Assembly (NCBI GenBank): GCA_003105035.1
Contig: PQAL01000043.1
Location: forward strand, 34,014-98,013
DNA: 64,000 bases
Reading direction: 5' to 3'
Origin: Anaerolineales bacterium
Lineage (GTDB): Bacteria > Chloroflexota > Anaerolineae > Anaerolineales > UBA4823
The notes under the pieces are model-generated. The model saw only the letters and a list, made by a program, of their open reading frames with translations, made no database searches and was not told the DNA's origin. Of the stretch, positions 43,517 through 52,245 are shown in pieces; position 1 is the first letter of the stretch; the number at the start of each line of letters is the position of its first letter. The position numbers were made by a program, and so were the translations under genes.

Positions 43517-44419
43517 CTAAGGGGTAAACTTGATCACTTGAGTCTCGCATACCCCGGTCATATCATTATGTGAACAGATGGTTATGGTAGCTTCAAAGGA
43601 ATGACCTGCAGGGTTATACGTAAAATCATTACCATATAGATAGCCGACCTTGCCTGGGTCAATATAACCGATTGCCTTCTCAATTGTGCAGTCCGTGACC
43701 AGGTCAAATACCATGCTGGAGGTTGTCTGCTGGGTATGCGCGGTGATGTCTTTCGCTACAATGGTATAGGCTTGCAATGTCTTCGTGCCGGTATTAATGA
43801 CCTTGAATTCTAAAGAATAGCCTTCGCATTCTTTGACCATTGTGAACCCTGTAGTGAAATTCACCAGGGGTGGAGGGGGAGTAGCTACTGGTAGATTGGA
43901 CAGGCTGCCGTTGATGGTGACGTACTTGGTCCACAACCAGCAAGATTGGGAAGGATTTGCAGGATCTTCAGCGATCACATAATCATCAAAAGCGGAGTTA
44001 GCGACGATCTTTACAGTTATTCCGCTCATGAACACCATGACTAGTGTGTAATCACTGGATGGTCCGGTCCGGCAGTTCGTGTTTTCATTTATGGTAGCGG
44101 TCGCCAAGGTACCCGCACTGGCTGGAGGAGCTGCCGGGGTCTCTGTTACTCCAGGCGTTTCAGTAGGGAGCGGCTGTTGTGTGGCTGGGATGGCCGCGGT
44201 TGGGAGGAGTGTGCTGGTGTCAGCTGCGGTAGCGGTCGGCTGTTGTGTGGCTGTTGGAACTTCGCTCATGGTCGGCGCTGAAGTTGTGGCAACCAGCTCA
44301 GCAGAGGGGCTGGCTTGTGCCTGGGTATTTGTTGGAGCCAGCGTTGGGCTGCTACAGCCGGTTGAGAGCAGTGCCGCGATCATTACATAGATAAAAAGTC
44401 GAGCAAAACTGAATTTCAT
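43517..44419 (-). CDS. Lipoprotein with bacterial SH3 domain
   Basis: A 300-residue lipoprotein. The start at 44419 (MKFSFARLF) is chosen because AAGGAGGCAGC precedes it; an upstream ATG at 44476 would add 19 unsupported residues. The signal peptide ends in a lipobox (LSTGC, near 22), followed by about 90 residues of Thr/Ala/Pro-rich linker, an SH3b domain (about 115-175: TINENTNCRTGPSSDYTLV, WLWTKYV) and a C-terminal beta domain of unknown type with paired Cys. SH3b domains usually bind cell-wall or surface ligands. The function is otherwise unknown. Confidence 0.82.
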   Translation of the reverse strand: MKFSFARLFIYVMIAALLSTGCSSPTLAPTNTQAQASPSAELVATTSAPTMSEVPTATQQPTATAADTSTLLPTAAIPATQQPLPTETPGVTETPAAPPASAGTLATATINENTNCRTGPSSDYTLVMVFMSGITVKIVANSAFDDYVIAEDPANPSQSCWLWTKYVTINGSLSNLPVATPPPPLVNFTTGFTMVKECEGYSLEFKVINTGTKTLQAYTIVAKDITAHTQQTTSSMVFDLVTDCTIEKAIGYIDPGKVGYLYGNDFTYNPAGHSFEATITICSHNDMTGVCETQVIKFTP

Positions 44420-44609
44420 GCTGCCTCCTTCGATTATATTGTTTGTGAACGGATGAAAATATACGCTAGACCTCACTACATGAATACTTATACTCCTTTT
44501 TACGCTTGCTGTGAATAATCTTTGCCGATTAACAGGATATCATTTTCTTCATGGTGTGGATATTATTGGTTCCGAACCTTCGCTCAAATTAGCCTTAGTA
44601 TTCTAAATG

Positions 44610-45788
44610 CTATTGGTTTATGGAGGGTATGGTTCGCTGTCTGACATTAAGGATATAAAAGGTAGCACTGGCTAGAAATACGCTGCCGAGCGCAGTCAAT
44701 ATCACTACCTCTGATCCAATCGGGACGATCAGCTGGCCCATGATCCATGGAATGATCATGCTGCCCAGGCTGGAGCCGGCGAAAAATATGCTGGTGACCT
44801 TACCCGACATATGCATCCTGCTTTGGGCATCATTCAACAGCGTTGGGAAGGTTGACGCCATGAAGAACCCCGTCCCGATGGCTCCGAGCCAGAGGAATGT
44901 TGCCTTTGATGAGAAAAATAGCAAGACTAGCAGGCTTACGATGATCCCGCAGAAATTAATCCACAGCATGGTGTGGGGCCTGAGCTTCACCGAGAGTGGA
45001 ATGGAAACCAGGCGCCCTACCGTTAATGCTCCCCAGAAGGCAGCATTGATACTGGCAGCCATCGTGGGATTGGCATAGGCTTGATAAGTCGAATACGTGT
45101 AAATCCAGCCTCCGAACCCTAGTTCAGCGCCCGTAAAAGCAAAGAAGATGATGGTCAGCAGGACTACCTGGATTGGAATAGCCGGTCGTTCTTCGGCTTG
45201 CTGCCTGGACCGGATGTGGGAGGGGCTGGGTAAGAATGGTATGATCAGGCCGACCAGCACAATCACGATCGCCGGCAACCAGTAAACACTGTTAAGGGAT
45301 CCTGCACTGGCCAATACTGCCGCCACAATGAGCGGGGCTGTGGTTGTCCCGATCCCATAAAAAGCATGCAGCCCGTTCATAAATGGAGGTACACGCTCAC
45401 CATGTAACCACACGATCAGGGTGTTAACGCCTACATCCATGACGCCTTCGACGACCCCGATGACGAAAAAGATGATCTGCAGGAAAAGAAGCTGCTGTGC
45501 CAGCGGGACAATGACCATCATTCCGCCGAGTACGAGCAGTGCTGCCCCGATTACCGGGTGGCCTTTCACCCGGTCATATACCCTTCCCGAAGCAAAAGAC
45601 CCCAACAGGTAACCGAATGAAACCACCAGGAATAAGGAGCTGATCTGTGCCAGGGTGGAATGGGTGTTACTCGCCAACCCCTGGATGGTTGGCCCCAGCA
45701 CAGCAGTGGCTGCACCCAGGCAGATGAAGCTCAGGTAGTAAACAATGGTGGTGCTATATAAGGTTTTATGAGGCACTTCGGTGTTCAT
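44610..45788 (-). CDS. Major facilitator superfamily transporter
   Basis: A 392-residue protein with twelve hydrophobic helices and the MFS signature between helices 2 and 3 (GYLLGSFASGRVYDRVKGHPVIGAA). It resembles the fucose/glucose permease (FHS) group (YGIGTTTAPLIV, GYIYTYSTYQAY-like segment). The substrate, perhaps a sugar, is inferred only from this resemblance. The gene stands alone; the 429-base gap to the right contains divergent promoters. Confidence 0.85.
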   Translation of the reverse strand: MNTEVPHKTLYSTTIVYYLSFICLGAATAVLGPTIQGLASNTHSTLAQISSLFLVVSFGYLLGSFASGRVYDRVKGHPVIGAALLVLGGMMVIVPLAQQLLFLQIIFFVIGVVEGVMDVGVNTLIVWLHGERVPPFMNGLHAFYGIGTTTAPLIVAAVLASAGSLNSVYWLPAIVIVLVGLIIPFLPSPSHIRSRQQAEERPAIPIQVVLLTIIFFAFTGAELGFGGWIYTYSTYQAYANPTMAASINAAFWGALTVGRLVSIPLSVKLRPHTMLWINFCGIIVSLLVLLFFSSKATFLWLGAIGTGFFMASTFPTLLNDAQSRMHMSGKVTSIFFAGSSLGSMIIPWIMGQLIVPIGSEVVILTALGSVFLASATFYILNVRQRTIPSINQ

Positions 45789-46051
45789 GGGAGCTTCTTT
45801 CCTGGGTGATGCGGGTGATCATATTCATCCTGGTGGCCTGTGCACTCTTTTGAGGGCATTTCACATTCGTCAATGTGCGTGCATGGTGGGTATTTTAATT
45901 CATATCTCAGGTCTCTGACCAGCACACCGCTTGCCTTTTATTTATTCCGTCGGTTCCATGTCTCTGTTCCTATCTACGCTTCAGCCATTTGTGTCTCAAT
46001 CATTGCGATTCCTAACCCTGCAAGCTTACCGAGCTAGCTATTTAAGTAGGA

Positions 46052-46057
46052 TATAAT
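46052..46057 (+). promoter_or_regulatory. -10 box of degV
   Basis: GGATATAATTTC includes TATAAT at 46052-46057; the best -35 candidate (TTACCG, 46026) is spaced by 20 bases and is weak. A start near 46064 leaves a leader of about 154 bases. Confidence 0.45.
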
Positions 46058-46118
46058 TTCTGCGAGGGCTGTTGAAGGCGATCGTAACGTGCGAATCATC
46101 CGCCACGCGCACAAGACG

Positions 46119-46168
46119 TTCAGATTTACCTTGCGTGTAACACACCGTGTTCAATGCAAGCGCCTGAA
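46119..46168 (+). ncRNA. Candidate structured leader RNA upstream of degV
   Basis: Three nested 5-bp helices line up coaxially: TTCAG/CTGAA (46119-46123 with 46164-46168), CTTGC/GCAAG (46130-46134 with 46156-46160) and AACAC/GTGTT (46139-46143 with 46147-46151), with internal loops of 6x3 and 4x4 bases and a 3-base end loop. It lies inside the predicted 5' UTR. No known riboswitch class was recognised; chance pairing cannot be excluded. Confidence 0.35.
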
Positions 46169-46217
46169 TGATTATCTGGACAGGAGATCGCTGAAATTCA
46201 TTCGATGAGAGTAAATT

Positions 46218-47105
46218 ATGCCTGACTATTTGATCACCTGCTGTTCCACGGTTGACCTGCCTTACGAGCATCTGCTCAAGAGAGGCATCCCCTATACCAG
46301 TTTCCACTTTAATATAGATGGGATGGAATTTCCTGATGACCTGGGCCAGACCATGCCGTTTGAGGAGTTTTATCGTCGGGTTGCTGCAGGGGCGATGCCC
46401 ACCACTTCACAGGTAAATATGGGTCAGTACCTCAGCTTTTTTGAGCCATTTCTGCAGCAAGGCCAAGATATTTTACATCTTTCCTTATCTTCCGGTTTAT
46501 CGGGGTCATATAATTCTGCCCTGCTTGCCCGTGAAGAGCTGCTGCATAAATATCCTGGGCGTAAACTGTTGTTGGTCGATACTCTGGGAGCGTCATCAGG
46601 GTACGGCCTGCTAACCGACCTGGCTGCCGACATGCGCGATGGAGGAGCAACCCTCGAAGAAGTGCACGCCTGGGTTGAGGCGCGTAAGCTTAATCTCCAT
46701 CATTGGTTTTTCTCAACTGATCTCACCCATTACCGGCGCGGGGGGCGATTATCTGCCACCTCTGCCTTCATGGGCACCCTGATGCACATCTGTCCGCTGA
46801 TGAACATGAACGATGAGGGTAAATTAATTCCCCGGGCGAAGGTCCGTGGGAAAAAGCATGTCATCAGCGAAATTGTCCGCATGATGGAGCTGCATGCCCA
46901 GGATGGCCTGGAGTATTCTGGAAAGTGTTTCATCAGCCATTCTGCATGCATTGATGATGCTCGTGAAGTTGCCCGGTTGATCGAAGCGAAATTTCCTCGG
47001 ATGAATGATTCGGTCATGGTCAACAGCGTTGGCATGGTTATCGGTTCCCATACCGGTCCTGGCACAGTCGCCCTCTTTTTCTTGGGTGACAAGCGCACCT
47101 CCTGA
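46218..47105 (+). CDS. DegV family fatty-acid-binding protein
   Basis: A 295-residue DegV protein. Family marks: TCCSTVDLP at the N-terminus (ligand head-group loop), MPTTSQVNMGQY near 60, LSLSSGLSGSYNSA near 90, and the C-terminal HTGPGTVALFF. DegV proteins bind long-chain fatty acids and, in Firmicutes, act as FakB subunits that present them to the kinase FakA; no fakA is seen in this window. GATGAGAG lies upstream of the ATG. The gene has a long leader and its own terminator. Confidence 0.92.
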   Translation: MPDYLITCCSTVDLPYEHLLKRGIPYTSFHFNIDGMEFPDDLGQTMPFEEFYRRVAAGAMPTTSQVNMGQYLSFFEPFLQQGQDILHLSLSSGLSGSYNSALLAREELLHKYPGRKLLLVDTLGASSGYGLLTDLAADMRDGGATLEEVHAWVEARKLNLHHWFFSTDLTHYRRGGRLSATSAFMGTLMHICPLMNMNDEGKLIPRAKVRGKKHVISEIVRMMELHAQDGLEYSGKCFISHSACIDDAREVARLIEAKFPRMNDSVMVNSVGMVIGSHTGPGTVALFFLGDKRTS

Positions 47106-47149
47106 AGCAACCCCACTAATAATTTTCAAAAAAGCGATCGACCCCATTC

Positions 47150-47178
47150 CACAAAGCCACGCGCTTGTGACTTTTTTT
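47150..47178 (+). terminator. Rho-independent terminator of degV
   Basis: CACAA(A)GC (47150-47157) pairs with GCTTGTG (47163-47169) around a CACGC loop with one bulged A, followed by AC and T7 (47172-47178). Confidence 0.65.
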
Positions 47179-47306
47179 ATGATGAGGGTATCTGGCATCC
47201 TTCTCTGTGGGGATCCGCTCGTCGAACCTTAATTGTCCTTGAAGTGGCATTTTTCCTGCATATCTACGTTAATGCCAATCGGTTTCTATTATTTATGCAA
47301 GAACCT

Positions 47307-47335
47307 TTGACATTCTTTCTTACCGCGACTAAAAT
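47307..47335 (+). promoter_or_regulatory. Promoter of the coaE-cdaA-cdaR-der run (TTGACA-N17-TAAAAT)
   Basis: TTGACA at 47307-47312 and TAAAAT at 47330-47335 with an ideal 17-base spacer. The start near 47342 leaves a short leader with a GGGAGGCAGG ribosome site before the ATG at 47359. Confidence 0.8.
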
Positions 47336-47358
47336 GAGTACATGTTTCGGGAGGCAGG

Positions 47359-48492
47359 ATGAGTGCCTGGCCAGGAAAATTCGTTATCGGTCTTACGGGT
47401 AATATCGCTACCGGCAAAAGCGTCGTGCGCAAGATGCTTGAGCATCTTGGTGCTTATGGCATTGATGCCGATGCGCTCGGTCATCGGGCCATCGCCAGGG
47501 ATGCCCCTGGGTATAAACCGGTGCTAGATACGTTTGGCAAGTGGATCTTGGGCCCCGATGGCCAGGTCGATCGGGCCAAGCTAGCCCGGGTGGTGTTTGC
47601 CGATCCTGATGCTTTGGTGCAGCTCGAATCCATCGTCCACCCGCTGGTACGCCAGGCCATTGACCTTTTGATCCGCCGTTCATCGCAAAAGGTGATCGTG
47701 ATCGAGGCCATCAAGCTGCTGGAAGGTCCCCTACGCCAGGCATGTGATACCATCTGGGTGACCTACACGCAAAAACAGACCCAAATCTCCCGCCTCACTC
47801 AAAAACGGGGCCTCAGCCTGGCGGTTGCCCACCAGCGTATTAATTCACAGCCAGCGCAAGAAGAGAAAGTTAAGGCTGCCGATATAGTCATCCAAAATGA
47901 AGGCTCATTTGAAGAGACCTGGCAGCAGGTCACGCGTGCCTGGAAAGTGCTCTTCCCTTCCTTCGATTCGGGTATCTATAAGCCCATCACCGCCCCCAAG
48001 GGCGTCATGCTGGTGGAAAAAGCCCGCCCGCGTCATGCCGCCGAGATTGCCGCTCTGGTTGGCCAGCTAAGCAACGGTCGCAACAAGCCCACCGACGAAG
48101 ACATCATGGCTGCTTTCGGTGAAAAAGCTTTCCTGTTCCTCAAGATCGATGGGGCTCCGGTGGGTGTGGTAGGCTGGCAGGTAGAAAATCTGGTTGAGCG
48201 TACCGACGATGTGTATATCGATCCCAGGCAGCCTCTCTCAGACGCCATGCAGGCGCTCTTAAAAGAAATCGAGTCGACCTCCCGTGATCTGCAGTGTGAG
48301 ATTGCCCTGCTCTTTTTACCCCCCGAATTATCCGCTCAGGAAGACATCTGGACTTCCCTTGGGTACGAGATGTGCACCATCGAATCATTAGGTGTGCGTG
48401 CCTGGCAGGAAGCAGCTCAAGAGACCCTTGGAAAAGGGGAGTCCATGTACTTTAAACAATTACGCAAGGATCGCGTGCTGCGTCCTGTTTGA
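47359..48492 (+). CDS. coaE: Dephospho-CoA kinase fused to a GNAT-like domain
   Basis: A 377-residue protein; CoaE alone is about 200 residues. The N-terminal half is a normal dephospho-CoA kinase, the last step of CoA synthesis: P-loop GNIATGKS (14-21), DADALGHRA near 36, VIVIEAIKLLE, and QKRGLSLAVAHQRINSQ (lid and ribose-contact region). After about residue 205 a second domain begins that resembles a degenerate GNAT acetyltransferase fold (MLVEKARPRHAAEIAALVGQL; LFLKIDGAPVGVVGWQVEN). GNAT enzymes use acetyl-CoA, which makes the fusion suggestive; activity of the second domain is not shown. It heads the run that continues with cdaA, 84 bases downstream. Confidence 0.88.
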   Translation: MSAWPGKFVIGLTGNIATGKSVVRKMLEHLGAYGIDADALGHRAIARDAPGYKPVLDTFGKWILGPDGQVDRAKLARVVFADPDALVQLESIVHPLVRQAIDLLIRRSSQKVIVIEAIKLLEGPLRQACDTIWVTYTQKQTQISRLTQKRGLSLAVAHQRINSQPAQEEKVKAADIVIQNEGSFEETWQQVTRAWKVLFPSFDSGIYKPITAPKGVMLVEKARPRHAAEIAALVGQLSNGRNKPTDEDIMAAFGEKAFLFLKIDGAPVGVVGWQVENLVERTDDVYIDPRQPLSDAMQALLKEIESTSRDLQCEIALLFLPPELSAQEDIWTSLGYEMCTIESLGVRAWQEAAQETLGKGESMYFKQLRKDRVLRPV

Positions 48493-48576
48493 CCCACCGT
48501 TCCTGCCTGCTTTCCAACGTGAATAAGCTTCGACGCAGGAGAAATACCGAATTTTTTAGGATGGATCAAGGTTCTC

Positions 48577-49461
48577 GTGCAAAACCTGCTTAGCTACCTG
48601 ATTGAAAGCCTGGGTTTTATCATCGACCGGATTACCTGGTTGAGTATCCTCGACCTTGCCATCGTCACGTTAATCTTCTTTGGCTTGCTGATTCTTCTGC
48701 GCGATACCCAGGCGGTTGTGTTATTGCGGGGTGTGCTCGTCCTGGTGGTGTTGGGAAGCCTGTTAAGTAGCATGGAAGTCCTGCCGGCCTTTTCCTGGCT
48801 GGTGCGTACCACCCTGCCTGCGTTGGTCCTGGCTATTCCGGTGATCTTCGCCCCCGAGATTCGCCGGGCATTGGAGCGCCTTGGGCGAGCAGGATTTATA
48901 TTTGGCAATGGCAAGGCCTCCCCAGGCACACAAAGATCCATCTCCGCCGTGGTCAACGCGGCTGTCCGCCTCTCTGACCGCCGCCATGGTGCTTTGATTG
49001 TCTTCCAGCGCCTGGATAACCTGGAGGAATACATCCGCACCGGTGTCACCGTGGATGCTCAGATGACACCTGAGCTGATCCTGCAGGTCTTTTATCCCAA
49101 TACACCCCTGCATGATGGCGCAGCCATCATCGAAGGCTCACGTATGGTGGCTGCTGCCTGCGTGATGCCTCTCTCGGCCAGCGGCGTCTTGGCTCATACT
49201 CCCGACCGTCAGCTGGGCTTGCGGCACCGGGCTGCCCTGGGGATATCTGAGACTACCGACGCAGTCGTCGTGGTTGTTTCAGAAGAGAGCGGCACCATCT
49301 CGGTGGTCCATAACGGCCGCATGATCCGCCGCTTGGATTCCGAGCGCCTAGATAATATTTTACGGACATTCTTCTCACCTGAAGCTGAGCGTAAAGGCTT
49401 GGCAGACTGGTTTAAAAGCATTTATCCGAGCAATGACAAGCCCACGGGTGAGGATAAATAA
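48577..49461 (+). CDS. cdaA: Diadenylate cyclase (CdaA type)
   Basis: A 294-residue membrane enzyme that makes cyclic di-AMP from two ATP. Three membrane helices (about 25-42, 47-63, 75-92) precede the DAC domain with the DGA motif (LHDGAAII, 180-182) and RHR motif (216-218), both needed for catalysis. The start is GTG at 48577. The stop is followed at once by the GTG of the YbbR gene, as in the cdaA-cdaR pairs of Firmicutes. c-di-AMP would control potassium and osmolyte balance; no receptor is seen here. Confidence 0.94.
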   Translation: MQNLLSYLIESLGFIIDRITWLSILDLAIVTLIFFGLLILLRDTQAVVLLRGVLVLVVLGSLLSSMEVLPAFSWLVRTTLPALVLAIPVIFAPEIRRALERLGRAGFIFGNGKASPGTQRSISAVVNAAVRLSDRRHGALIVFQRLDNLEEYIRTGVTVDAQMTPELILQVFYPNTPLHDGAAIIEGSRMVAAACVMPLSASGVLAHTPDRQLGLRHRAALGISETTDAVVVVVSEESGTISVVHNGRMIRRLDSERLDNILRTFFSPEAERKGLADWFKSIYPSNDKPTGEDK

Positions 49462-50754
49462 GTGAAGATCCTGCGCTGGCTGGCAAAGAATATAAGCACC
49501 CTGCTTACGGCTTTCATCCTGGCTGTCATTGTGTGGGTCTCGGCAGTAATTGCCTCCGACCCGAACGAGGAGCACATCCTGGCGCGGCCAGTCCCGATTG
49601 AGATCATCGGGCAAGACCCCAGCTTGCAGATTATGGGTGATGTGCCCTCAACCGTCTCGGTAGTGCTCCGCGCTCCTTCCTCGGTGTGGACGCAATTGGA
49701 TAATGATTCCAGTGCAGTGACTGCCAGGGTTGATCTGTCGGGTTTGGCAGCGGGTACACACACCCTCCCAGTCCAAGTACAAATCACCCCCCATCCGGTC
49801 CGCCTGATCAGCCAGGACCCGGAGCAGATTTCCATTGCCATGGATAATATTGTCTCGCAGGAATTTGCGGTTGATTTGGTTGTGACCGGTAATCCACCGG
49901 TTGGTTACCAGGCACAAACGCCGCTCATGAACCCCGAACAGATCACGGTGACTGGGGCCGAGTCATTGGTTGCAAAAGTTCAGCAAGCCGCCATCACACT
50001 GGATATGACCAATGCCAGCCATACCATAATCCGCAGCGAAGTGCCTGTTCTGCTGGATGCTGAAGGCCAGGTGGTGAGCGGCTTGTCCATTACTCCCGAG
50101 TCAGTCCTGGTGACACAGCCCATTACTTTATTGGGGGGATATCGCTATGTGATCGTCCGGGCGGTCACTGAAGGTCAGGTTTCCACTGGTTACCGGGTAA
50201 CGAATATTTTTGTCTCGCCTATTGGGGTGGTGGTATTCTCTTCAGATCCCGAGCTGGTCAATAATTTACCCGGGTATATTGAGACCCAACCTATCGATCT
50301 GACCGGCAAAGAGGATGATTTTGAAACCCTGGTCGACCTGAACCTTCCCAATGGGATTACCGTGGTGGGCGATTCGAAAGTGCTCGTCCAGGTGAGTATT
50401 GCTATGGTTGAATCCAGCCTGGCGATCTCCTTGCCAGTCGAAGTGATCGGGCTTTCGCCGGGCATGGTTGCCACCTCCGAGCCCCCCGTAGTGAATGTTA
50501 TCCTGGCCGGGCCGGTTCCTGTGCTGAATACCCTCAGCCCTACCGATGTGCGCGTGCTGATCGACCTGACCGGTTATGAAGTTGGCACCTACCAGTTTAC
50601 GCCCCAGGTGAATATCCTGCCTACCGGGGTGACCCTCAGCTCGATTCTACCTGCCACGGTGTCTGTCACCATCAACATTGCACCCACCCCAACTCAAACG
50701 CTTACCCCAAGCGGCACCCTTACCCCAACCCCGGTTGCGACGAAAGTACCCTGA
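49462..50754 (+). CDS. cdaR: YbbR-domain regulator of diadenylate cyclase (CdaR-like)
   Basis: A 430-residue protein: one N-terminal membrane helix (about 12-32, TLLTAFILAVIVWVSAVI) with the rest outside, consisting of about four YbbR repeats of 80-90 residues, and a short Thr/Pro-rich tail. In Firmicutes the YbbR protein CdaR binds and regulates CdaA. The GTG start directly abuts the cdaA stop, so translation is coupled. Der follows 6 to 9 bases later. Confidence 0.9.
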   Translation: MKILRWLAKNISTLLTAFILAVIVWVSAVIASDPNEEHILARPVPIEIIGQDPSLQIMGDVPSTVSVVLRAPSSVWTQLDNDSSAVTARVDLSGLAAGTHTLPVQVQITPHPVRLISQDPEQISIAMDNIVSQEFAVDLVVTGNPPVGYQAQTPLMNPEQITVTGAESLVAKVQQAAITLDMTNASHTIIRSEVPVLLDAEGQVVSGLSITPESVLVTQPITLLGGYRYVIVRAVTEGQVSTGYRVTNIFVSPIGVVVFSSDPELVNNLPGYIETQPIDLTGKEDDFETLVDLNLPNGITVVGDSKVLVQVSIAMVESSLAISLPVEVIGLSPGMVATSEPPVVNVILAGPVPVLNTLSPTDVRVLIDLTGYEVGTYQFTPQVNILPTGVTLSSILPATVSVTINIAPTPTQTLTPSGTLTPTPVATKVP

Positions 50755-50763
50755 GGATAATTG

Positions 50764-52140
50764 ATGGCAAAACCAGTTGTAGCCTTGGTTGGAAGACCCA
50801 ACGTCGGTAAAAGCACCTTATTTAATCGCCTGGCTGGAGAACGTCTGGCAGTGGTGGATGATGTCCCTGGCACCACCCGCGATCGCCTGGTGATGGAAGC
50901 CGAATGGGCGGGACGTGTCTTCGACATCGTGGATACCGGCGGGATTGACCCCACTCAAACTGGGACTGGTCGCAGCCAAAAGCCACTCTCCATCGGTTCG
51001 GCTGATTTTATCGAGCAAATCCGGGCACAGGCTGAGATTGCCATCCAGGATTCAGATGCGGTTTTATTTCTCACCGATGCGGACAGCGGTATCACTCCCG
51101 CAGATTATGAAGTGGCGCAAATCCTGCGCAAGCATCAGCGCGATGTGGATGGCCAGGTGCGGCCGCCAGTCATCCTGGTGGTGAACAAATGTGAGAATGA
51201 AGCCCGCCGCATGGCTGCTATGGAATTCTATGAGCTTGGCCTGGGTGAGCCTTATCCAATTTCTGCTTTGCACGGCACGGGCACGGGCGACATGCTGGAT
51301 GCCCTGGTCGATGCCATTCAGAAAGACGGTGAGGAAGTTGAAGATGAATCGGTTAAGATCGCCATTGTTGGCAAGCCCAATGTAGGCAAATCCAGCTTGC
51401 TGAACCGCATCCTTGGCGAGGAGCGTGCCATCGTCAGCCCAATTGCCGGTACCACCCGCGATGCCATCGATACCCACCTGACCTATGCTGACGTGCCCGT
51501 GACCCTCATCGATACTGCCGGTATTCGCCGTCGCGGGCACATCATCCCCGGAGTGGAGCAATACAGCGTGCTGCGTGCCCTGCAGGCCATCGAGCGATCC
51601 GATGTGGTCCTGCTTGTCCTTGACGCCACCGTCGGTCTCACCGCTCAGGATGCTCATATCGCCGGGTTCATTTTGGACGCCTGGAAAAGCTCGGTCGTAC
51701 TGGTAAACAAGTGGGATGCGGTAGAAAAAGACACCCACACGATGGTCGATTATACCCAGCATATCCGCCAGGAGCTCAATTTCATGGATTATGTGCCGAT
51801 TCACTTTATTTCCGCCAAGACCGGCCAGCGTGTGGATCAGGTACTGCCAATCGCCTTACAGGTTCAGGAGGAGCGCCTTACTCGCTTGCCCACCTCGAAG
51901 ATCAACCGCATTATTCACGAAGCGCAAGACCGGCATGCTGCCCCTTCCCATGGGGGGGCGGGATTAAGGATCTACTATGGTTCGCAGGTTCGCAATGACC
52001 CTCCGGTATTTCTCCTGCACGTGAATGATCCCAAGCTGGCCCATTTCACCTACCTGCGCTACCTGGAAAACTGTATTCGCCAGGAGCACCCTTTTTTAGG
52101 TACACCTATCCGTATTGTCCTGCGTCCGCGCCGAAAATGA
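50764..52140 (+). CDS. der: Ribosome-assembly GTPase Der (EngA)
   Basis: A 458-residue GTPase with two tandem G domains and a C-terminal KH-like domain. First P-loop GRPNVGKST (about 8-16), DTGG, NKCE; second P-loop GKPNVGKSS near 203, DTAGIRRRG, NKWDAVE. Der acts in maturation of the 50S subunit. The start is set at the ATG at 50764 (MAKPVVALVGRPNVG); a TTG at 50761 adds one residue. It is downstream of cdaR with almost no gap, so it is probably in the same transcript. Confidence 0.96.
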   Translation: MAKPVVALVGRPNVGKSTLFNRLAGERLAVVDDVPGTTRDRLVMEAEWAGRVFDIVDTGGIDPTQTGTGRSQKPLSIGSADFIEQIRAQAEIAIQDSDAVLFLTDADSGITPADYEVAQILRKHQRDVDGQVRPPVILVVNKCENEARRMAAMEFYELGLGEPYPISALHGTGTGDMLDALVDAIQKDGEEVEDESVKIAIVGKPNVGKSSLLNRILGEERAIVSPIAGTTRDAIDTHLTYADVPVTLIDTAGIRRRGHIIPGVEQYSVLRALQAIERSDVVLLVLDATVGLTAQDAHIAGFILDAWKSSVVLVNKWDAVEKDTHTMVDYTQHIRQELNFMDYVPIHFISAKTGQRVDQVLPIALQVQEERLTRLPTSKINRIIHEAQDRHAAPSHGGAGLRIYYGSQVRNDPPVFLLHVNDPKLAHFTYLRYLENCIRQEHPFLGTPIRIVLRPRRK

Positions 52141-52196
52141 CCCGCCCAGGGGATAATGCACTGCTGGATGTTCACAGATTATTAATCCACCCGCTC

Positions 52197-52225
52197 TTGT
52201 CCTGCAGTGAGACCGGTCTTATAAT
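52197..52225 (+). promoter_or_regulatory. Promoter of lepB (TTGTCC-N17-TATAAT)
   Basis: TTGTCC at 52197-52202 and TATAAT at 52220-52225 with a 17-base spacer; the predicted start near 52232 is just before the GGAGG ribosome site at 52237-52241. Confidence 0.6.
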
Positions 52226-52245
52226 GCCTGGAACGCGGAGGAATT

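Larger units (their letters stand above)
45789..46217. other. 429-base region between divergent MFS and degV genes
   Basis: It holds a plus-strand TATAAT at 46052-46057 and, after it, a leader of about 150 bases before degV with a nested inverted-repeat structure at 46119-46168. A 65-codon open frame at 45840 has no ribosome site and no plausible composition, so I do not call it a gene. Confidence 0.5.

Noticed and set aside
45840..46037. 65-codon plus-strand frame between MFS and degV
   Set aside because: No ribosome site, composition unlike a protein, and it lies in a promoter region.
51064..51804. 246-codon antisense frame within der
   Set aside because: der is unambiguous by its two G domains; the antisense frame has no motif and mirrors its codon pattern.
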